Shown one piece after another: positions 45,798-56,605 of a DNA stretch of 64,000 nucleotides; the first letter of the stretch is position 1, and every line of letters begins with the position of its first letter. The position numbers and the translations under genes are program-made. The notes under the pieces are model-generated. The model searched no databases. It worked only from the letters and a program-made list of their open reading frames with translations, and had not been told where the DNA came from. This DNA is from Candidula unifasciata (Eukaryota; Mollusca; Gastropoda; Stylommatophora; Geomitridae). The DNA lies in the NCBI GenBank assembly GCA_905116865.2, contig CAJHNH020008113.1, positions 75,037 through 139,036 on the forward strand, written 5' to 3'.

Positions 45798-47170
45798 TTC
45801 TTGTTCTTCTTCTTATTGCCTTCGCGTTCACCGGGTGTAAACTCTGGTGGAAGTTTTTGGTTGTTCTTTAAGTTCACATCAAGCCTGCCTCATAGATAAC
45901 CAAGATTCCTTAGGCAAGATAGAACCATAGCATAGTTTGTGTACCAGTCAGTCAGCAACATAATTCAGGCCTAATATCCTGTGTGCAAATTATCATTGCG
46001 GTTCATCTGTTTATATATGTGCAATATACAAAACTTGGCCACATAAAAATGGTTCATTTTTATATACTTTGTAAGAAAAATATGTGCTAATATATTCACG
46101 TCATTAACCGTGTGCAATTATTCACCCCAGCTGTGGCTGTTGATCATTTTCCTCACGCTACACTATGTGTTATGGTCAGATGTCTTTTGCAGTCAGCCAT
46201 ATATTAAATTTGCTTGTTTAAAATTTGTTTATTCTGACCAGTTAGCCCAAGTAGGGAAGGTATCATAACATTCTTCAAAGACCCTTTTCTGCAAATTAAA
46301 GTGTATTGGGTATATTGTACCAGCCCCATATTGAAGGTTTACAGTTGATTTCATTGCACAGGATTTCGTTCTATAAGGCTCATTCTCTGTCTCTGCAGAT
46401 CAGCTAGCCACCTGCCATGCATGAACTCTGTAACTCCAACTTCACTCCCTAGAGATCTCCATTAAAAATTGCACTTTTGAGCTGAATAATGCAATACATG
46501 AGTCAGACTAGTGACTTAGAGAGTCCGCAGCAAATGACTTAATCACTAATCACATAGATCAAGCCCCACAATGTCCAGTATTTGTATAGAACAATCCAAT
46601 GTTTGGAGGTTTAATTATACAGTTTAAAAAACAAAATTCAGATTTGTTACAGGTAAACCCACCCCTCCTCCCACCTTCTGCAAAAGTTAATATAATTGTA
46701 ATCTGGTTTTCCTAAACAGTCTGCGGGTACAAAAAGAATCAGTCTGTTAACTAGGCTTGTCAGGGATTGACCTGTGCAGGAATGCTGGCTAAGTGGCTGT
46801 TTGGAAATTAATAACAGGTGGAACTGCAGCGTTTGCAGCCTCTCACAGCCAAAGGATTAAACTTGCTAGGGTTAGACTTAGGTTGTTGATGCTTCTCTCA
46901 TATAATTGATGTATTCCATTGTCGACAAACTCTGACCTTAACCACAAGAGGAGACCGTCAGGTAATTAAGTATGGTTCTGGCAGAGAAGGGTATGGACAC
47001 CCTGGGAGGAAAGGGAAACACTAATGTGTTACCCTTCTAGAACTATCAGTTTCCATGGTGTATCAGAAATGTTTGTAATCACCAATGGAGTACAGTAAGA
47101 CTGTACTTTACCCTACTATATATATATATATTTCTCACTCCTTTTGTTTTAGTTAGTCATCTCCATGTGG
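45798..47170. other. No gene recognised; R1 scrap at 45800-45890
   Basis: An R1 3' end ('gttcaccgggtgtaaactct' 'ggtggaagtttttggttgtt') starts the stretch. The rest is AT-rich single-copy-looking sequence with no exon seen and a short (TA)n at 47119-47131. Confidence 0.4.
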
Positions 47171-47174
47171 GATA

Positions 47175-47388
47175 AAATTTTTCGTTATTTGAAGCCCTAC
47201 TCTGGCTTTTGCCCGGGGGCCCTGAATATAGCAAGGCCATAAATCTGGCCCAACGGCTGAACGGGAGGGGAGGGGGGGGGGGGGGGTTCTGGGACCTTTT
47301 CACGGGTTGGCCTCATCTGCATGGTGGCACTTTGTGTCAGGGGTGTTTATCGCTTTTTGTGATGTCAAGGTGGGGTACAACTTTCAAA
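47175..47388 (+). mobile_element. R2 copy, sense
   Basis: 'tttttcgttatttgaagccc' 'tactctggcttttgcccggg' 'ggccctgaatatagcaaggc' 'cataaatctggcccaacggc' ... 'catggtggcactttgtgtca' ... 'gatgtcaaggtggggtacaa' matches 57657-57860 and 8345-8535. A poly-G run of about 23 bases is inserted at 47266-47287. Confidence 0.8.
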
Positions 47389-47523
47389 CATACATACATA
47401 CATACATACATACATACATACATACATACATACATACATACATACATGCATGCATGCATGCATGCATGCATGCATACATGCATGCATACATCCATCCATA
47501 CATACATACATACATACATACAT

Positions 47524-47556
<33 letters not shown>

Positions 47557-47625
47557 TACATACATACATACATACATACATACATACATACACACACACA
47601 TACATACATACATACATACATACAT

Positions 47626-47716
<91 letters not shown>

Positions 47717-47767
47717 TACATACATACATACATACATACATACATACATACATACATACATACACAC

Positions 47768-47806
<39 letters not shown>

Positions 47807-48050
47807 TACATACATACATACATACATGCATGCATACATACATACATACATACATACATACATGCATACATACATACATACATACATGCATGCATACATA
47901 CATACATGCATACATACATACATACATACATACATACATACATGCATGCATGCATGCATACGTACATTCATACATACATACATACATACATACATGCATA
48001 CATACATACATACATACATACATACATACATACATGCATACATACATACT
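47389..48050. repeat. (CATA)n microsatellite, about 660 bp
   Basis: CATA with block variants CATG, CACA and one TACG, starting exactly at the 3' end of the R2 copy. Because four-base units shift frame, all frames stay open on both strands for 200-295 codons of HTYI or CMYV repeats; none is a gene. Confidence 0.97.
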
Positions 48051-48330
48051 CCATTTAAAATATGCCTTTCAGAATTGGGTTGATGGTATAGCATAGGGTG
48101 CCACTTCTCCTCTTTACTGTCTTTCCTTCTCATACCATTTCTAAAAGTTGTTAGTTAGCCGTTTTATGAGTCTAGGTAAATACCAAGACCATGCTGCTTG
48201 CAGAAATCATCCTGTCATTGTTGGTGATCAAACCCAAACCACTGTGTTGACAGGCAAGCAAACTCACAACTATACCACTGTAGTTACCTGTGGCCACAGT
48301 CATTATTATCATCACCAGTGTTACCACAAT
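48051..48330. other. No gene recognised
   Basis: 'tcattgttggtgatcaaacc' 'caaaccactgtgttgacagg' resembles a decayed SINE head on the minus strand; not called. Confidence 0.3.
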
Positions 48331-48331
48331 C

Positions 48332-48625
48332 TTCTTCTTCTTCTACCTGCTATAAACTTCATTTGAAAGTTCTGTTGGTTTGTCCACCTCTGGACTTTAG
48401 TCTTGTTCCAGAACCTTAATGCTGCGTGCACGTCCGTTGTACATATCTGACTTATTTGTATGCAGGCTGTTGGTTCCTTGCCTCTCAGGCAGATGCATTT
48501 TGAGTTTTAAGGAAGCTCCCACAGGTCGTCTCTTACAACATGCTTGTTGGGGAGGCAATGGGTCTATTCTTGTTTCCTTACAATGGGGTCCCAGAACCCA
48601 CTTGGGGAGCTACCACAATCATTGT
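48332..48625 (-). mobile_element. R1 retroelement copy, antisense
   Basis: (CTT)n, 'acctgctataaacttcattt' 'gaaagttctgttggtttgtc' 'cacctctggactttagtctt' 'gttccagaaccttaatgctg' ... 'tatgcaggctgttggttcct' ... 'catgcttgttggggaggcaa' 'tgggtctattcttg'. One of the most complete R1 copies (about 290 bp). Confidence 0.85.
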
Positions 48626-48756
48626 CGTTACTCTCAGCATAGCGTATCGCAGCTTTTATGTTGTTCCTCACTACTGTTATCATAATTATTTTAATGTTCA
48701 CCATTGTGTCTCATTATCACAGCCATTATCATAATTATCACTGCTATAATCACAAC

Positions 48757-48940
48757 TGTGATAGCCGGTGTAGCATCAAGACGCTCGCCTGTGGATCCTA
48801 AGGTCGTGGGTTTATGTCCTGGCGAAGCTGGTCTTTTTTTTTTTTTTTTTTTTCAGAAATGACCTTAGCTCCAAGGTTGAACCAGTCTTAAATTTGTACC
48901 AGGTGGAGACCTGGGAAATAAAGGTTAAACTTTTCAGCCA
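48757..48940 (+). mobile_element. SINE-A copy, sense
   Basis: Head 'gatagccggtgtagcatcaa' 'gacgctcgcctgtggatcct' 'aaggtcgtgggtttatgtcc' (A and B boxes), T run at 48832-48854, body 'ccttagctccaaggttgaac' 'cagtcttaaatttgtaccag' 'gtggagacctgggaaataaa'. Confidence 0.8.
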
Positions 48941-49114
48941 CAACTGTTACTGTATTCATCATCATTTTTACTCACCCATTATCATAACAATATCTCTGTT
49001 TACTGCCGTAATTATCCTGATTCACACAAATGTTATCACCTGGTATTTATCTGTCATAAATAAAAGAAAGTCAAGCCAAGAACCCTTTTTATTTTGCCAG
49101 TGTGCAATGGGCAT

Positions 49115-49370
49115 ATCTTCACATTCACCAGCTGTTAACTACGGCAGAAAGTTATTGTTACAGAACCTGAGTGTTGCATGCACATCCATTTTACAGATGT
49201 GACTTATTTATATGCACACTGTTGGTTCCTTGCCTCTTGGGCTGATGCACTCTGACTTTGAAGGAAGTCCCCAGTTAATTTACTCTTATAACATGAGGGG
49301 GGGGGGGGGGGGGGGGGGATTCTGTTCTTATTTTTCTCACAATGGAACCCTGGAACCCACACAGGGACAT
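49115..49370 (-). mobile_element. R1 retroelement copy, antisense
   Basis: 'ttcaccagctgttaactacg' 'gcagaaagttattgttacag' 'aacctgagtgttgcatgcac' ... 'atgcacactgttggttcctt' ... 'cttataacatgagggggggg' with a poly-G run of about 22 bases (49297-49318) in place of 'cttgttggggaggcagtggg'. Confidence 0.8.
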
Positions 49371-49371
49371 T

Positions 49372-49562
49372 GGGGGTAAAATTCTATACTTATTTTTATA
49401 GACCAGTTGACAGTCAGTGGCTGATCACACTGGCTGCCTTTACTTCCCAGGAAATTACCTAGAGCTTATTTTAAGCCAAGGTCAGTTGTGAAAAAAATTA
49501 CCTCAATTCGGATTCAAACACAGGACCTTCCGACTTTTAGGTGAGCGTAATTTCTTTGCCAT
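49372..49562 (-). mobile_element. SINE-A copy, antisense
   Basis: 'tatttttatagaccagttga' ... 'ggctgatcacactggctgcc' 'tttacttcccaggaaattac' ... 'attcggattcaaacacagga' 'ccttccgacttttaggtgag' carries the B-box complement. Confidence 0.75.
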
Positions 49563-49669
49563 ACACATCATTATTGTTGTCATATTTTCACTGACCCCAG
49601 AAAGTTAACGAGCATAAACTTAAACTTGTCAAAAATCATTACCACCTGGTGTGTAATCTTGTTTTGTGT

Positions 49670-49854
49670 GTTCACCGGCTGTAAACTCTGAAGGAATGTT
49701 CTTCCTGTTCACCGGCTGTTAACTCTGAAGGAATGTTCTTTCTGTTCACCGGCTGTTAACTCTGAAGGAATGTTCTTCCTGTTCACCGGCTGTTAACTCT
49801 GAAGGAATGTTCTTCCTGTTCACCGGCTGTTAACTCTGAAGGAATGTTCTTCCT
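49670..49854. repeat. 37-bp minisatellite from the R1 3' end, 5 units
   Basis: The unit is GTTCACCGGCTGTTAACTCT + GAAGGAATGTTCTTCCT, exactly 5 x 37 bp with two mismatches in total. The unit is the R1 3' segment ('gttcaccggctgtaaactct' 'ggcggaaagttc'), and the rest of an R1 copy follows at once (49855-49960). Confidence 0.92.
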
Positions 49855-49960
49855 GTTCATCCAGCTTTGAACTTTGTTATTGTACCAGAAGTTGAGATCT
49901 GCATGCACATTTGTTTTACAGATGTGGCTTACTTGTATACAGACTGTTGGCTTAATGAAA
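49855..49960 (-). mobile_element. R1 fragment, antisense, continuing the array
   Basis: 'ttgttattgtaccagaagtt' 'gagatctgcatgcacatttg' 'ttttacagatgtggcttact' 'tgtatacagactgttggct' is R1 in order after the 37-bp array. Confidence 0.8.
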
Positions 49961-51470
49961 AACAAAGAAAATATAGCGGGGGGTGGTGGGGGGGGGGGAG
50001 TTAACTCCCTTAAAAATTTTCCAGTGGCGGTGTCCTCAGTCTTGTTTAAGTGTTCACTAATAATAATTATGTTCTGAATAGCATTTAAATATAATATTTG
50101 AAACGAAATGAAATATATAAATCAATATTTGAAACAAGAGTACCGCTATATACATGGTGGGTTCCTATCCACACAGGCGACTGCAAGTAACATCAGGCTG
50201 GTGCAGCCGTTACTGGTGCCCTAATTTCTTTGGAGGTTGAACGGGCTGGTTGTTTTCTGTCCTGTTGGTCTGCCGTCCAGATTAATTGTTTTCTTTTAAT
50301 CTCGGGGTTAATGTTTATGTAGCAATCCTGAGGGGACAAACAGATTGATCAACTATACATTTTTAGGGGTGCCACTTAGACCTCTTGCAAATTTTTTAAC
50401 AGAAAAATGTCAGGGGGTAGGGGAAGGGGAGGATCAAGATGCCTGATCCCCCCTAGGTTTTAGCACTGCTGACAAAGAGTATTTAGCTAGAAGAACCAAA
50501 ATAAAAAAAGATCACAGAAAACTAATCCACATTCAATGCCTATCATTCTAGGGTTGTTTTTTTTTTTTTTTTTGGGGTAGATAATTTTATTCTTTTCTTT
50601 AATTACGAAGTTTTTTGGTGGAAATTTTTGTTGTCTTTGAGTCTCTCCTTTCACCAAGCTTCCTATCTGCATTTTATGTTCCTTCATTCAGATTAGCAGT
50701 CGCCCACTATTTTTAATAATTTGTTTTATTTTTAATTACTATATCATGTTAATTTGAAGATCTCTTTTGTTGATCATGCCCAAAATCTTACTTCAACTCA
50801 GGCAGTCCCAGATTGATATTACCTTGAACTCCTCACCAGTTTCATTATACATCTAAAAGAACAATTTCCTGAACAAGAAAGTTCCATCTCACAGCTCTCA
50901 CAACACTTGTGGCATTGACATTTTCTACATTGTCTCATGTAAGGCTCAGAGGTTAGTGAATGTGTTTAACACATTTAACACGGTTCAGTTTTCCCAGTGG
51001 GTGGTCTTTTTTATTTGAAACTTCTCATGGTTTTCAGACAGTAGTACGAGAGTTGCACCATGCAAGAGGCTGGTACCTGATCGTGTAATATTCCCAAAGA
51101 CAACATTGGTAGCACTGTAGTCAACCTTCATTTTGGAGATGCCACAAAAATACTATATCATAGTAATCTCACATTACTTTATCCAAAGAATAATCTCACT
51201 AGTTACTTTGTTTATCTTTAGGAAATTTTCTCTTTGCTTGTCCATTTCACTGTCAGAATGTGGCTGCTTCATCATTCATTGGTTTCATCTGATGTTTCAT
51301 TCAGTTTTACGTTATGTTAAACATATTCTTCATTTTAAGCATGCTTTTGGTATTGTTTGAATACACACAGATTATTGTTATGGATAAAATGACATACATT
51401 AACTATGATGATGTTGAATATATGAACAGTTTAATGGACATTCCGTGTTTGTTTTTGTTTACCTCATACC
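49961..51470. other. No gene recognised
   Basis: AT-rich. A poly-G run lies at 49979-49998 and a T run at 50557-50574. 'gcagtccggcg'-like landmarks of known genes are absent. The string 'gtaatattcccaaagacaac' near 51087 is shared with 25665. Confidence 0.4.
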
Positions 51471-51474
51471 CCCT

Positions 51475-51748
51475 GTGCGTTCCAGGCCCCCATTGTGGGG
51501 GAAATAGAATAGACCCTCTGCCTCCCCAAAAAGCATGTCCTAAGAGTCAACTAATTGGGGACTACTTTAGAAGTCAGAGTGCATCTACCTGGGAAGCAAA
51601 GAACCAACAATCTGCATACCATTAAGTCAGATTTGTTAAATGGATGTGCACGCAACACTCAGGTTCTGGAACAAACTTTAAATCCAGAGGTGGATAAACA
51701 ACCAGAACTTTCTGCCGGAGTTTACACTATGAAGAAAAACAAGAAGAA
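51475..51748 (+). mobile_element. R1 retroelement copy, sense
   Basis: 'gcgttccaggcccccattgt' 'gggggaaatagaatagaccc' 'tctgcctccccaaaaagcat' 'gtcctaagagtcaactaatt' ... 'cagaactttctgccggagtt' 'tacactatgaagaaaaacaa' 'gaagaaga'. This copy is nearly complete with its (GAA)n-type tail; its 3' part lies inside the tandem duplication. Confidence 0.8.
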
Positions 51749-52429
51749 GATGTTAACTTCAGAAATTATTGTTATTATTGTGTCTGTACCATCAGGACAC
51801 TGATACAAAGAAAACATTGGGAGGAGGCCTACATGAGCTTGGGCATTGTTTAAGTGCTTAAAAGTAATCATAATTTTAAACTTAATTTTAATGTGCTTAA
51901 GAGCAAGGGGGTGGGGGGGGGATGGGGGGGGGGGCTGGTCTGGATATGTGGAACTCACAGGGACCTAAGGAAATTGTTCCACTTATCAGGAATTCTACTT
52001 ATCCAGATAGCTCACATTGTAGAGGAGGTACACTAATACTATTTAGTAGCATGGAGTAAAACAATTGTATCACTTAGGAAACACTGTGTAAGTTCAAACA
52101 AATAATTAGCAATATATTGTCAGAAAGGTTGAAATATTTAATAGCTTATGGTCAGTTCAAACACCAGGGATGCTAACAAATATAACAACACGCCAGAAGA
52201 GGAAAACACAATTAATGCCCAAAGAAAACATCACAGGGGGGAAAAAACGCCAGTCTCATCCACCCCATTTCCCCAACTGTTAACAGAATTTCTTGTATAC
52301 GAGACACAACTACTGGGAAAAGACAGTTGTGGGGCAGCACATTTAGTAAACGAGTGGGTGGGCGATATAGAAGAAAGGAAGGGATTTTTATTTTTAGTTC
52401 CCACTAATCCAAATACTGTATTCGAGGTA

Positions 52430-52516
52430 ACAGAATTCGACTTATCTTGAATAAACTGATCATGTCGACTAAAGCGAAATTCGTCTTTTCAGAGTTCGAC
52501 TTCAGTGCACTCGACT
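52430..52516. mobile_element. Possible pogo/Tigger-like end (repeated at ~53692-53780)
   Basis: Read on the minus strand the segment starts TA-CAGTCGAGTGCACTGAAG and continues 'tcgaactctgaaaagacgaa' 'tttcgctttagtcgacatga'. A CAGTCGA..TCGAA start after TA resembles pogo/Tigger elements. The partner end was not found, so this is a weak call. Confidence 0.3.
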
Positions 52517-52590
52517 GTAAAAATGAAATGTATAAACAAACACATGGAAGAGCAAACAGTTAGCAGGTCCTTTACAGAACGTCGCTCTCT

Positions 52591-52809
52591 TCACGGCACG
52601 CCTGAAAGTTTCCCTGTCTCCAACCAATTCTCCAGCCCCGTGTGCTTTCTTAGCCAATGCATCTTTAATGTCTTGTATCCACCTTCGCGATCAACTTGTG
52701 CCGTGTTTTCCATAAACATGTACACCTCATCACCGCCGTACTGGATAGAGGCGATGCCATTATTGTCAATCCTCACACATACGATGAAGACGAATATGAC
52801 AAGAAGCAT
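52591..52809 (-). other. Conserved open frame in the duplicated unit (unidentified)
   Basis: The minus strand reads MLLVIFVFIVCVRIDNNGIA, SIQYGGDEVYMFMENTAQVD, REGGYKTLKMHWLRKHTGLE, NWLETGKLSGVP, continuing in frame toward 52560. The second copy (53853-54068) has RIDNNVIASIQYRGDEVYMF and the same downstream text. A hydrophobic start followed by a polar segment could be one exon of a membrane or secreted protein, but I do not recognise it. It is more likely part of a transposable element than a host gene, given the TE context. Confidence 0.3.
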
Positions 52810-54065
52810 GTCGTAAGAGTCGACTAATTGGGGACTACTTTAGAAGTCAGAGTGGGAAGCAAAGAACCAACAATCTGCATACCATTAAGTCAGATTTGTT
52901 AAATGGATGTGCACGCAACACTAAGGTTCTGGAACATACCTTAAATCCAGAGGTAGACAAACAACCAGAACTTTCTGCCGGAGTTTACAATATGAAGAAA
53001 AACAAGAAGAAGATGTTTACTTCAGAAATTATTGTTATTATTGTGTCTGTACCATCAGGACACTGATACAAAGAAAACATTGGGAGGAGGCCTACATGAG
53101 CTTGGGCATTGTTTAAGTGCTTAAAAGTAATCATAATTTTAAACTTAATTTTAATGTGCTTAAGAGCAAGGGGGTGGGGGGGGGATGGGGGGGGGGGCTG
53201 GTCTGGATATGTGGAACTCACAGGGACCTAAGGAAATTGTTCCACTTATCAGGAATTCTACTTATCCAGATAGCTCACATTGTAGAGGAGGTACACTAAT
53301 ACTATTTAGTAGCATGGAGTAAAACAATTGTATCACTTAGGAAACACTGTGTAAGTTCAAACAAATAATTAGCAATATATTGTCAGAAAGGTTGAAATAT
53401 TTAATAGCTTATCGTCAGTTCAAACGCCAGGGATGCTAACAAATATAACAACACGCCAGAAGAGGAAAACACAATTAATGCCCAAAGAAAACATCACAGG
53501 GGGGAAAAAACGCCAGTCTCATCCACCCCATTCCCTCAACTGTTAACAGAATGTCTTACATACGAGACACAACCACTGGGAAAAGACAGTTGTGGGGCAG
53601 CACATTTAGTAAACGAGTGGGTGGGCGATATAGAAGAAAGGAAGGGATTTTTATTTTTAGTTCCCACTAATCCAAATACTGTATTCGGGTAACAGAATTC
53701 GACTTATCTTGAATAAACTGATCATGTCGACTAAAGCGAAATTCGTCTTTTCAGAGTTCGACTTAAGTGGACTCGACCGTAAATATGAAATGTATAAACA
53801 AACACATGGAAGAGCAAACAGTTAGCAGGTCCTTTACAGAACGTCGCTCTCTTCACGGCACGCCTGAAAGTTTCCCTTTCTCCAACCAATTCTCCAGCCC
53901 CGTGTGCTTTCTTAGCCAATGCATCTTTAATGTCTTGTATCCACCTTCGCGATCAACTTGTGCCGTGTTTTCCATAAACATGTACACCTCATCACCGCGG
54001 TACTGGATAGAGGCGATGACATTATTGTCAATCCTCACACATACGGTGAAGACGAATATGACAAG

Positions 54066-54427
54066 CATTACGTTGTATCGCTTTCCAAGCTAGTAGACAT
54101 GGAGATGCAGCCTGGAGCTGAGAAGCCAAACAAGCATTTCATGCCCTTAGAATGGGTCGCGACATTAGGAAGGCTGAGAGCCACTGCTTTCGAAGAATAT
54201 CGTTGTTTTAGATATCGTATCTCAGAATAGAAGAATCCACGAAGGGCACGCACAAGATGTTTGATTAATCAACACAGAACAGGCGTCGTCAGTCATTCTA
54301 GGCCGTTGGGATTATTGAAAAGTTAGGAGCAAACATATCTTTGATCTGTTCAAGTGTATGTCGTCTCCACAAAAAAGTTTGGCTACCGACTAGGCCTCAC
54401 TAATCACTTTTCTGTCTCCTATTCTTT
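54066..54427. other. No gene recognised; hAT end at 54152-54185
   Basis: 'gggtcgcgacattaggaagg' 'ctgagagccactgc' is a single hAT-like end of the 42234 type. Nothing else is supported. Confidence 0.45.
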
Positions 54428-54745
54428 TTCTTAGCATTCACCGGCTGTAAACTCCTGGTTGAAAGTTTTGGTTGTTCCTCCACTTGTGAACTTTGGTTTT
54501 GTTCCAGAACTTGCATATTGTATGCACATCCGATTTAAGGATCCGGCTTGTTTGTTTGCGGACTGTTGGTTCCTCGCCTCTTAACGCCAGTTCTAAAGGA
54601 ATCACCCCTTTTACTACATGCTTTTCATGGGGCAGTAAATGTATTCTAACCCCCACGCCCACCCCACCCCAAGCGAGCGCGCGCTCGCACACACACACAC
54701 ACTAACAATCAGTGGGGTCCCGAAACACACGGAAAGCCTCTCTAT
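54428..54745 (-). mobile_element. R1 retroelement copy, antisense
   Basis: 'attcaccggctgtaaactcc' 'tggttgaaagttttggttgt' ... 'gttccagaacttgcatattg' ... 'gcggactgttggttcctcgc' ... 'tactacatgcttttcatggg' 'gcagtaaatg' with an AC microsatellite at 54687-54703 inserted. Confidence 0.8.
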
Positions 54746-55137
54746 GAGCTCCACCTGACTGTATTCTTGTAACTATTCAACAGCAGCAGCAGGAGGCAGG
54801 AGAAAAACAGAAAAAAATTGAATATCTTTAACTTTGCATTTTTTTTTCCTGCTGTCCTTTGCTAGTAGGACAATAAGTACAGATTTAACTAATGTCTTGT
54901 GTTTAGTAACATAACTATGTGGGTGACAACGATATTCTTCTCAAGGAAACGGTATCGATCTCATCCTTATGATAACTAACAAAAATCAGAGAAATAGACA
55001 AAGAATAGATTGTATGCAAGGGGTAAGAATAATTAGGCAAGTATCATAGAATTCATCACACAACACAGACAAGAAAAAAACACAATATGTATATTTACAC
55101 TTGAAGTTGTAATTTGATGGCATCTTCAGAAGAATCA
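54746..55137. other. No gene recognised
   Basis: AT-rich. If the minus-strand frame at 55138-55362 is a last exon, this would be its 3' UTR, but I see no AATAAA/ATTAAA in a convincing place. Confidence 0.3.
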
Positions 55138-55362
55138 CTAGGACGACTTTGTATCGAAAGTGTCCATACCAGTGCCTCCTGCTTGTCGTCTGCTAGTCTT
55201 TTCTCTGACAAGCCGCAGTTTCTCTGGCTGTTTCTGTCGCGCTTTCATTTCACGTTCTAGCAAATATTGTTCACATTTAATCCACAAAAACACTACACCT
55301 CGTTTAACATGACTGAAGGACAGCAAGTGCGCATCGAAAGCTTGTTTTTCAATTTGAAAGAA
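55138..55362 (-). CDS. Candidate last exon, unidentified protein
   Basis: After 'ctgttaccattctgtag' (minus strand) the frame is open for 74 codons to TAG at 55140-55138: FFQIEKQAFDAHLLSFSHVK, RGVVFLWIKCEQYLLEREMK, ARQKQPEKLRLVREKTSRRQ, AGGTGMDTFDTKSS. The acceptor and the natural composition (helix-like middle, Lys/Arg/Gln-rich, small polar C-terminus) suggest a real terminal exon. I do not recognise the family and find no partner exon upstream on this strand. The sequence after the stop ('ctgaagatgccatcaaatta') is also like the 3' region of some retroelements, so a transposon fragment is a serious alternative. Confidence 0.35.
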   Translation of the reverse strand, partial: FFQIEKQAFDAHLLSFSHVKRGVVFLWIKCEQYLLEREMKARQKQPEKLRLVREKTSRRQAGGTGMDTFDTKSS

Positions 55363-55364
55363 CT

Positions 55365-55984
55365 ACAGAATGGTAACAGTTAAAAACGTTTGCAAGGCCA
55401 TTGCCCAGCTTTTAAAGTTTTTTTTTTTAAATTTTAAATTACTTATTCTTTATATCTCTTAAGATAAAATACTGCTTTATGAAATCATTGTTACCGTTGT
55501 GTGGGACTATGATAATTTATATGCGGTAGCTTTTGCATCGTTCTTTGTTGCCAACGTACTGATGCTACCTTTCCTTTGGGGCCAACAAGGTAGACCGAGA
55601 AAATGATTATGCGGCATGGACAACACATGGTCTCTACAGTACTTCCTATGTTTTGTGCAATGGAGAGAATTAATCTTTTCATCCTTAACCTAAACTCTTT
55701 GAGTACAGGACAGCCGACGGTACCTTTACTAGGAACTGCACATTTTGAGTATATTATTATTATTATTATTATATTTTGTTTAGTCTGTTCTAACCCACCT
55801 GTCATTTTAACTTTTTGTGTGTATCACAGGGGCATTAGATTGCATCCTTGACACTTGAAAATTCTTGTCATAATAACAAAAAACGCTGAGATAAGAAATG
55901 TTAATATAAAAACAAGTTGGGACTGAGAAAGTTCATCAGTATCACTACAAACGATGATTCCCATGCTTGCCTATAGCGCAGTGG
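55365..55984. other. No gene recognised; R3 fragment at 55565-55700
   Basis: 'ctacctttcctttggggcca' 'acaaggtagaccgagaaaat' ... 'acacatggtctctacagtac' 'ttcctatgttttgtgcaatg' is R3. (TTA)n at 55756-55773. No exon seen. Confidence 0.5.
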
Positions 55985-56125
55985 ACCACTAGGGTCTAGA
56001 AAGATAGGAGAAAGTCTGCAGCTGCAATTACGACAACAGTTGTGATTGTCTCCCTGGCCAAACCAGCTTAAAATTTGCACCGGCAAATAAAGGCTTCATG
56101 CATGATTGTGACCATACCATTGTCA
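55985..56125 (+). mobile_element. SINE-A body fragment, diverged
   Basis: 'gattgtctccctggccaaac' 'cagcttaaaatttgcaccgg' 'caaataaaggcttcatgcat' 'gattgtgaccataccattgt' follows the family order. Confidence 0.5.
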
Positions 56126-56460
56126 GATTCGGATATCTACATTAAAAACAAAATTGGACTACCACCGTGTAAGTAAGGATTAGAAAATTCTTCTTTGCTA
56201 AAGTTCTTCAGAAGGCGTAATTGCGCGATACCCAATTACAACATGACTGCGATATAAGCACCTTACATAAACTCATTTTCCCTTACTCATAACTCATTTT
56301 CTCTAATTCATAAATTCACTTTCCCTTATTCATAAACGACTTCTTAAGGCATTCGTTCCCGAGTTAGTCTTCCTACATGGCGAAATACAGAGTGTTATTT
56401 TAACTTTTTATTTACTTGTGCCAAAGCTTATGAGAGAGGTAACACATAAACAGTGAGCAG
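56126..56460. other. No gene recognised
   Basis: It contains three loose 'actcattttcccttattcat' 'aaa' units (56268-56335) and nothing else I can support. Confidence 0.4.
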
Positions 56461-56605
56461 AAGTTTGAGAAAGGGGACACCGTGGCGAAGTATTTAATCT
56501 CTTGGCCTCGTACTCTGAAGGTTATGCGTTTGATTTCGGATCTGTCTGTTTATGTGTACGTACATTACGAAGATTCATGGGGGTCTTTGCTGGAGCTATG
56601 GACTT
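56452..56605 (+). mobile_element. SINE-C copy 1
   Basis: 'acagtgagcagaagtttgag' 'aaaggggacaccgtggcgaa' 'gtatttaatctcttggcctc' 'gtactctgaaggttatgcgt' 'ttgatttcgga' has an A-box-like 'gtggcgaagtatttaat' and B-box-like 'gcgtttgatttcgg'. The copy at 58570 matches throughout. Confidence 0.7.

Larger units (their letters stand above)
51531..54065. repeat. 1.26-kb head-to-tail duplication
   Basis: 51531-52804 and 52805-54065 are two copies in direct orientation, with corresponding points 1262-1263 bp apart throughout. Identity is about 97-98% by eye, with one short deletion ('catctacctg' present in the left copy only). The junction lies within 'aagcatgtc(c/g)taagagtc'. Each copy holds the 3' part of an R1 element, a poly-G stretch, an A/T-rich middle and a 250-bp end with a conserved minus-strand open frame. 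Confidence 0.95.

Noticed and set aside
47209..48133. Frames of 200-295 codons with HTYI or CMYV repeats
   Set aside because: Translation of the (CATA)n microsatellite in all frames.
52591..54068. A host gene family with two tandem members in the 1.26-kb duplication
   Set aside because: The duplicated unit has transposable-element landmarks and no splice structure; the conserved frame alone is not enough.
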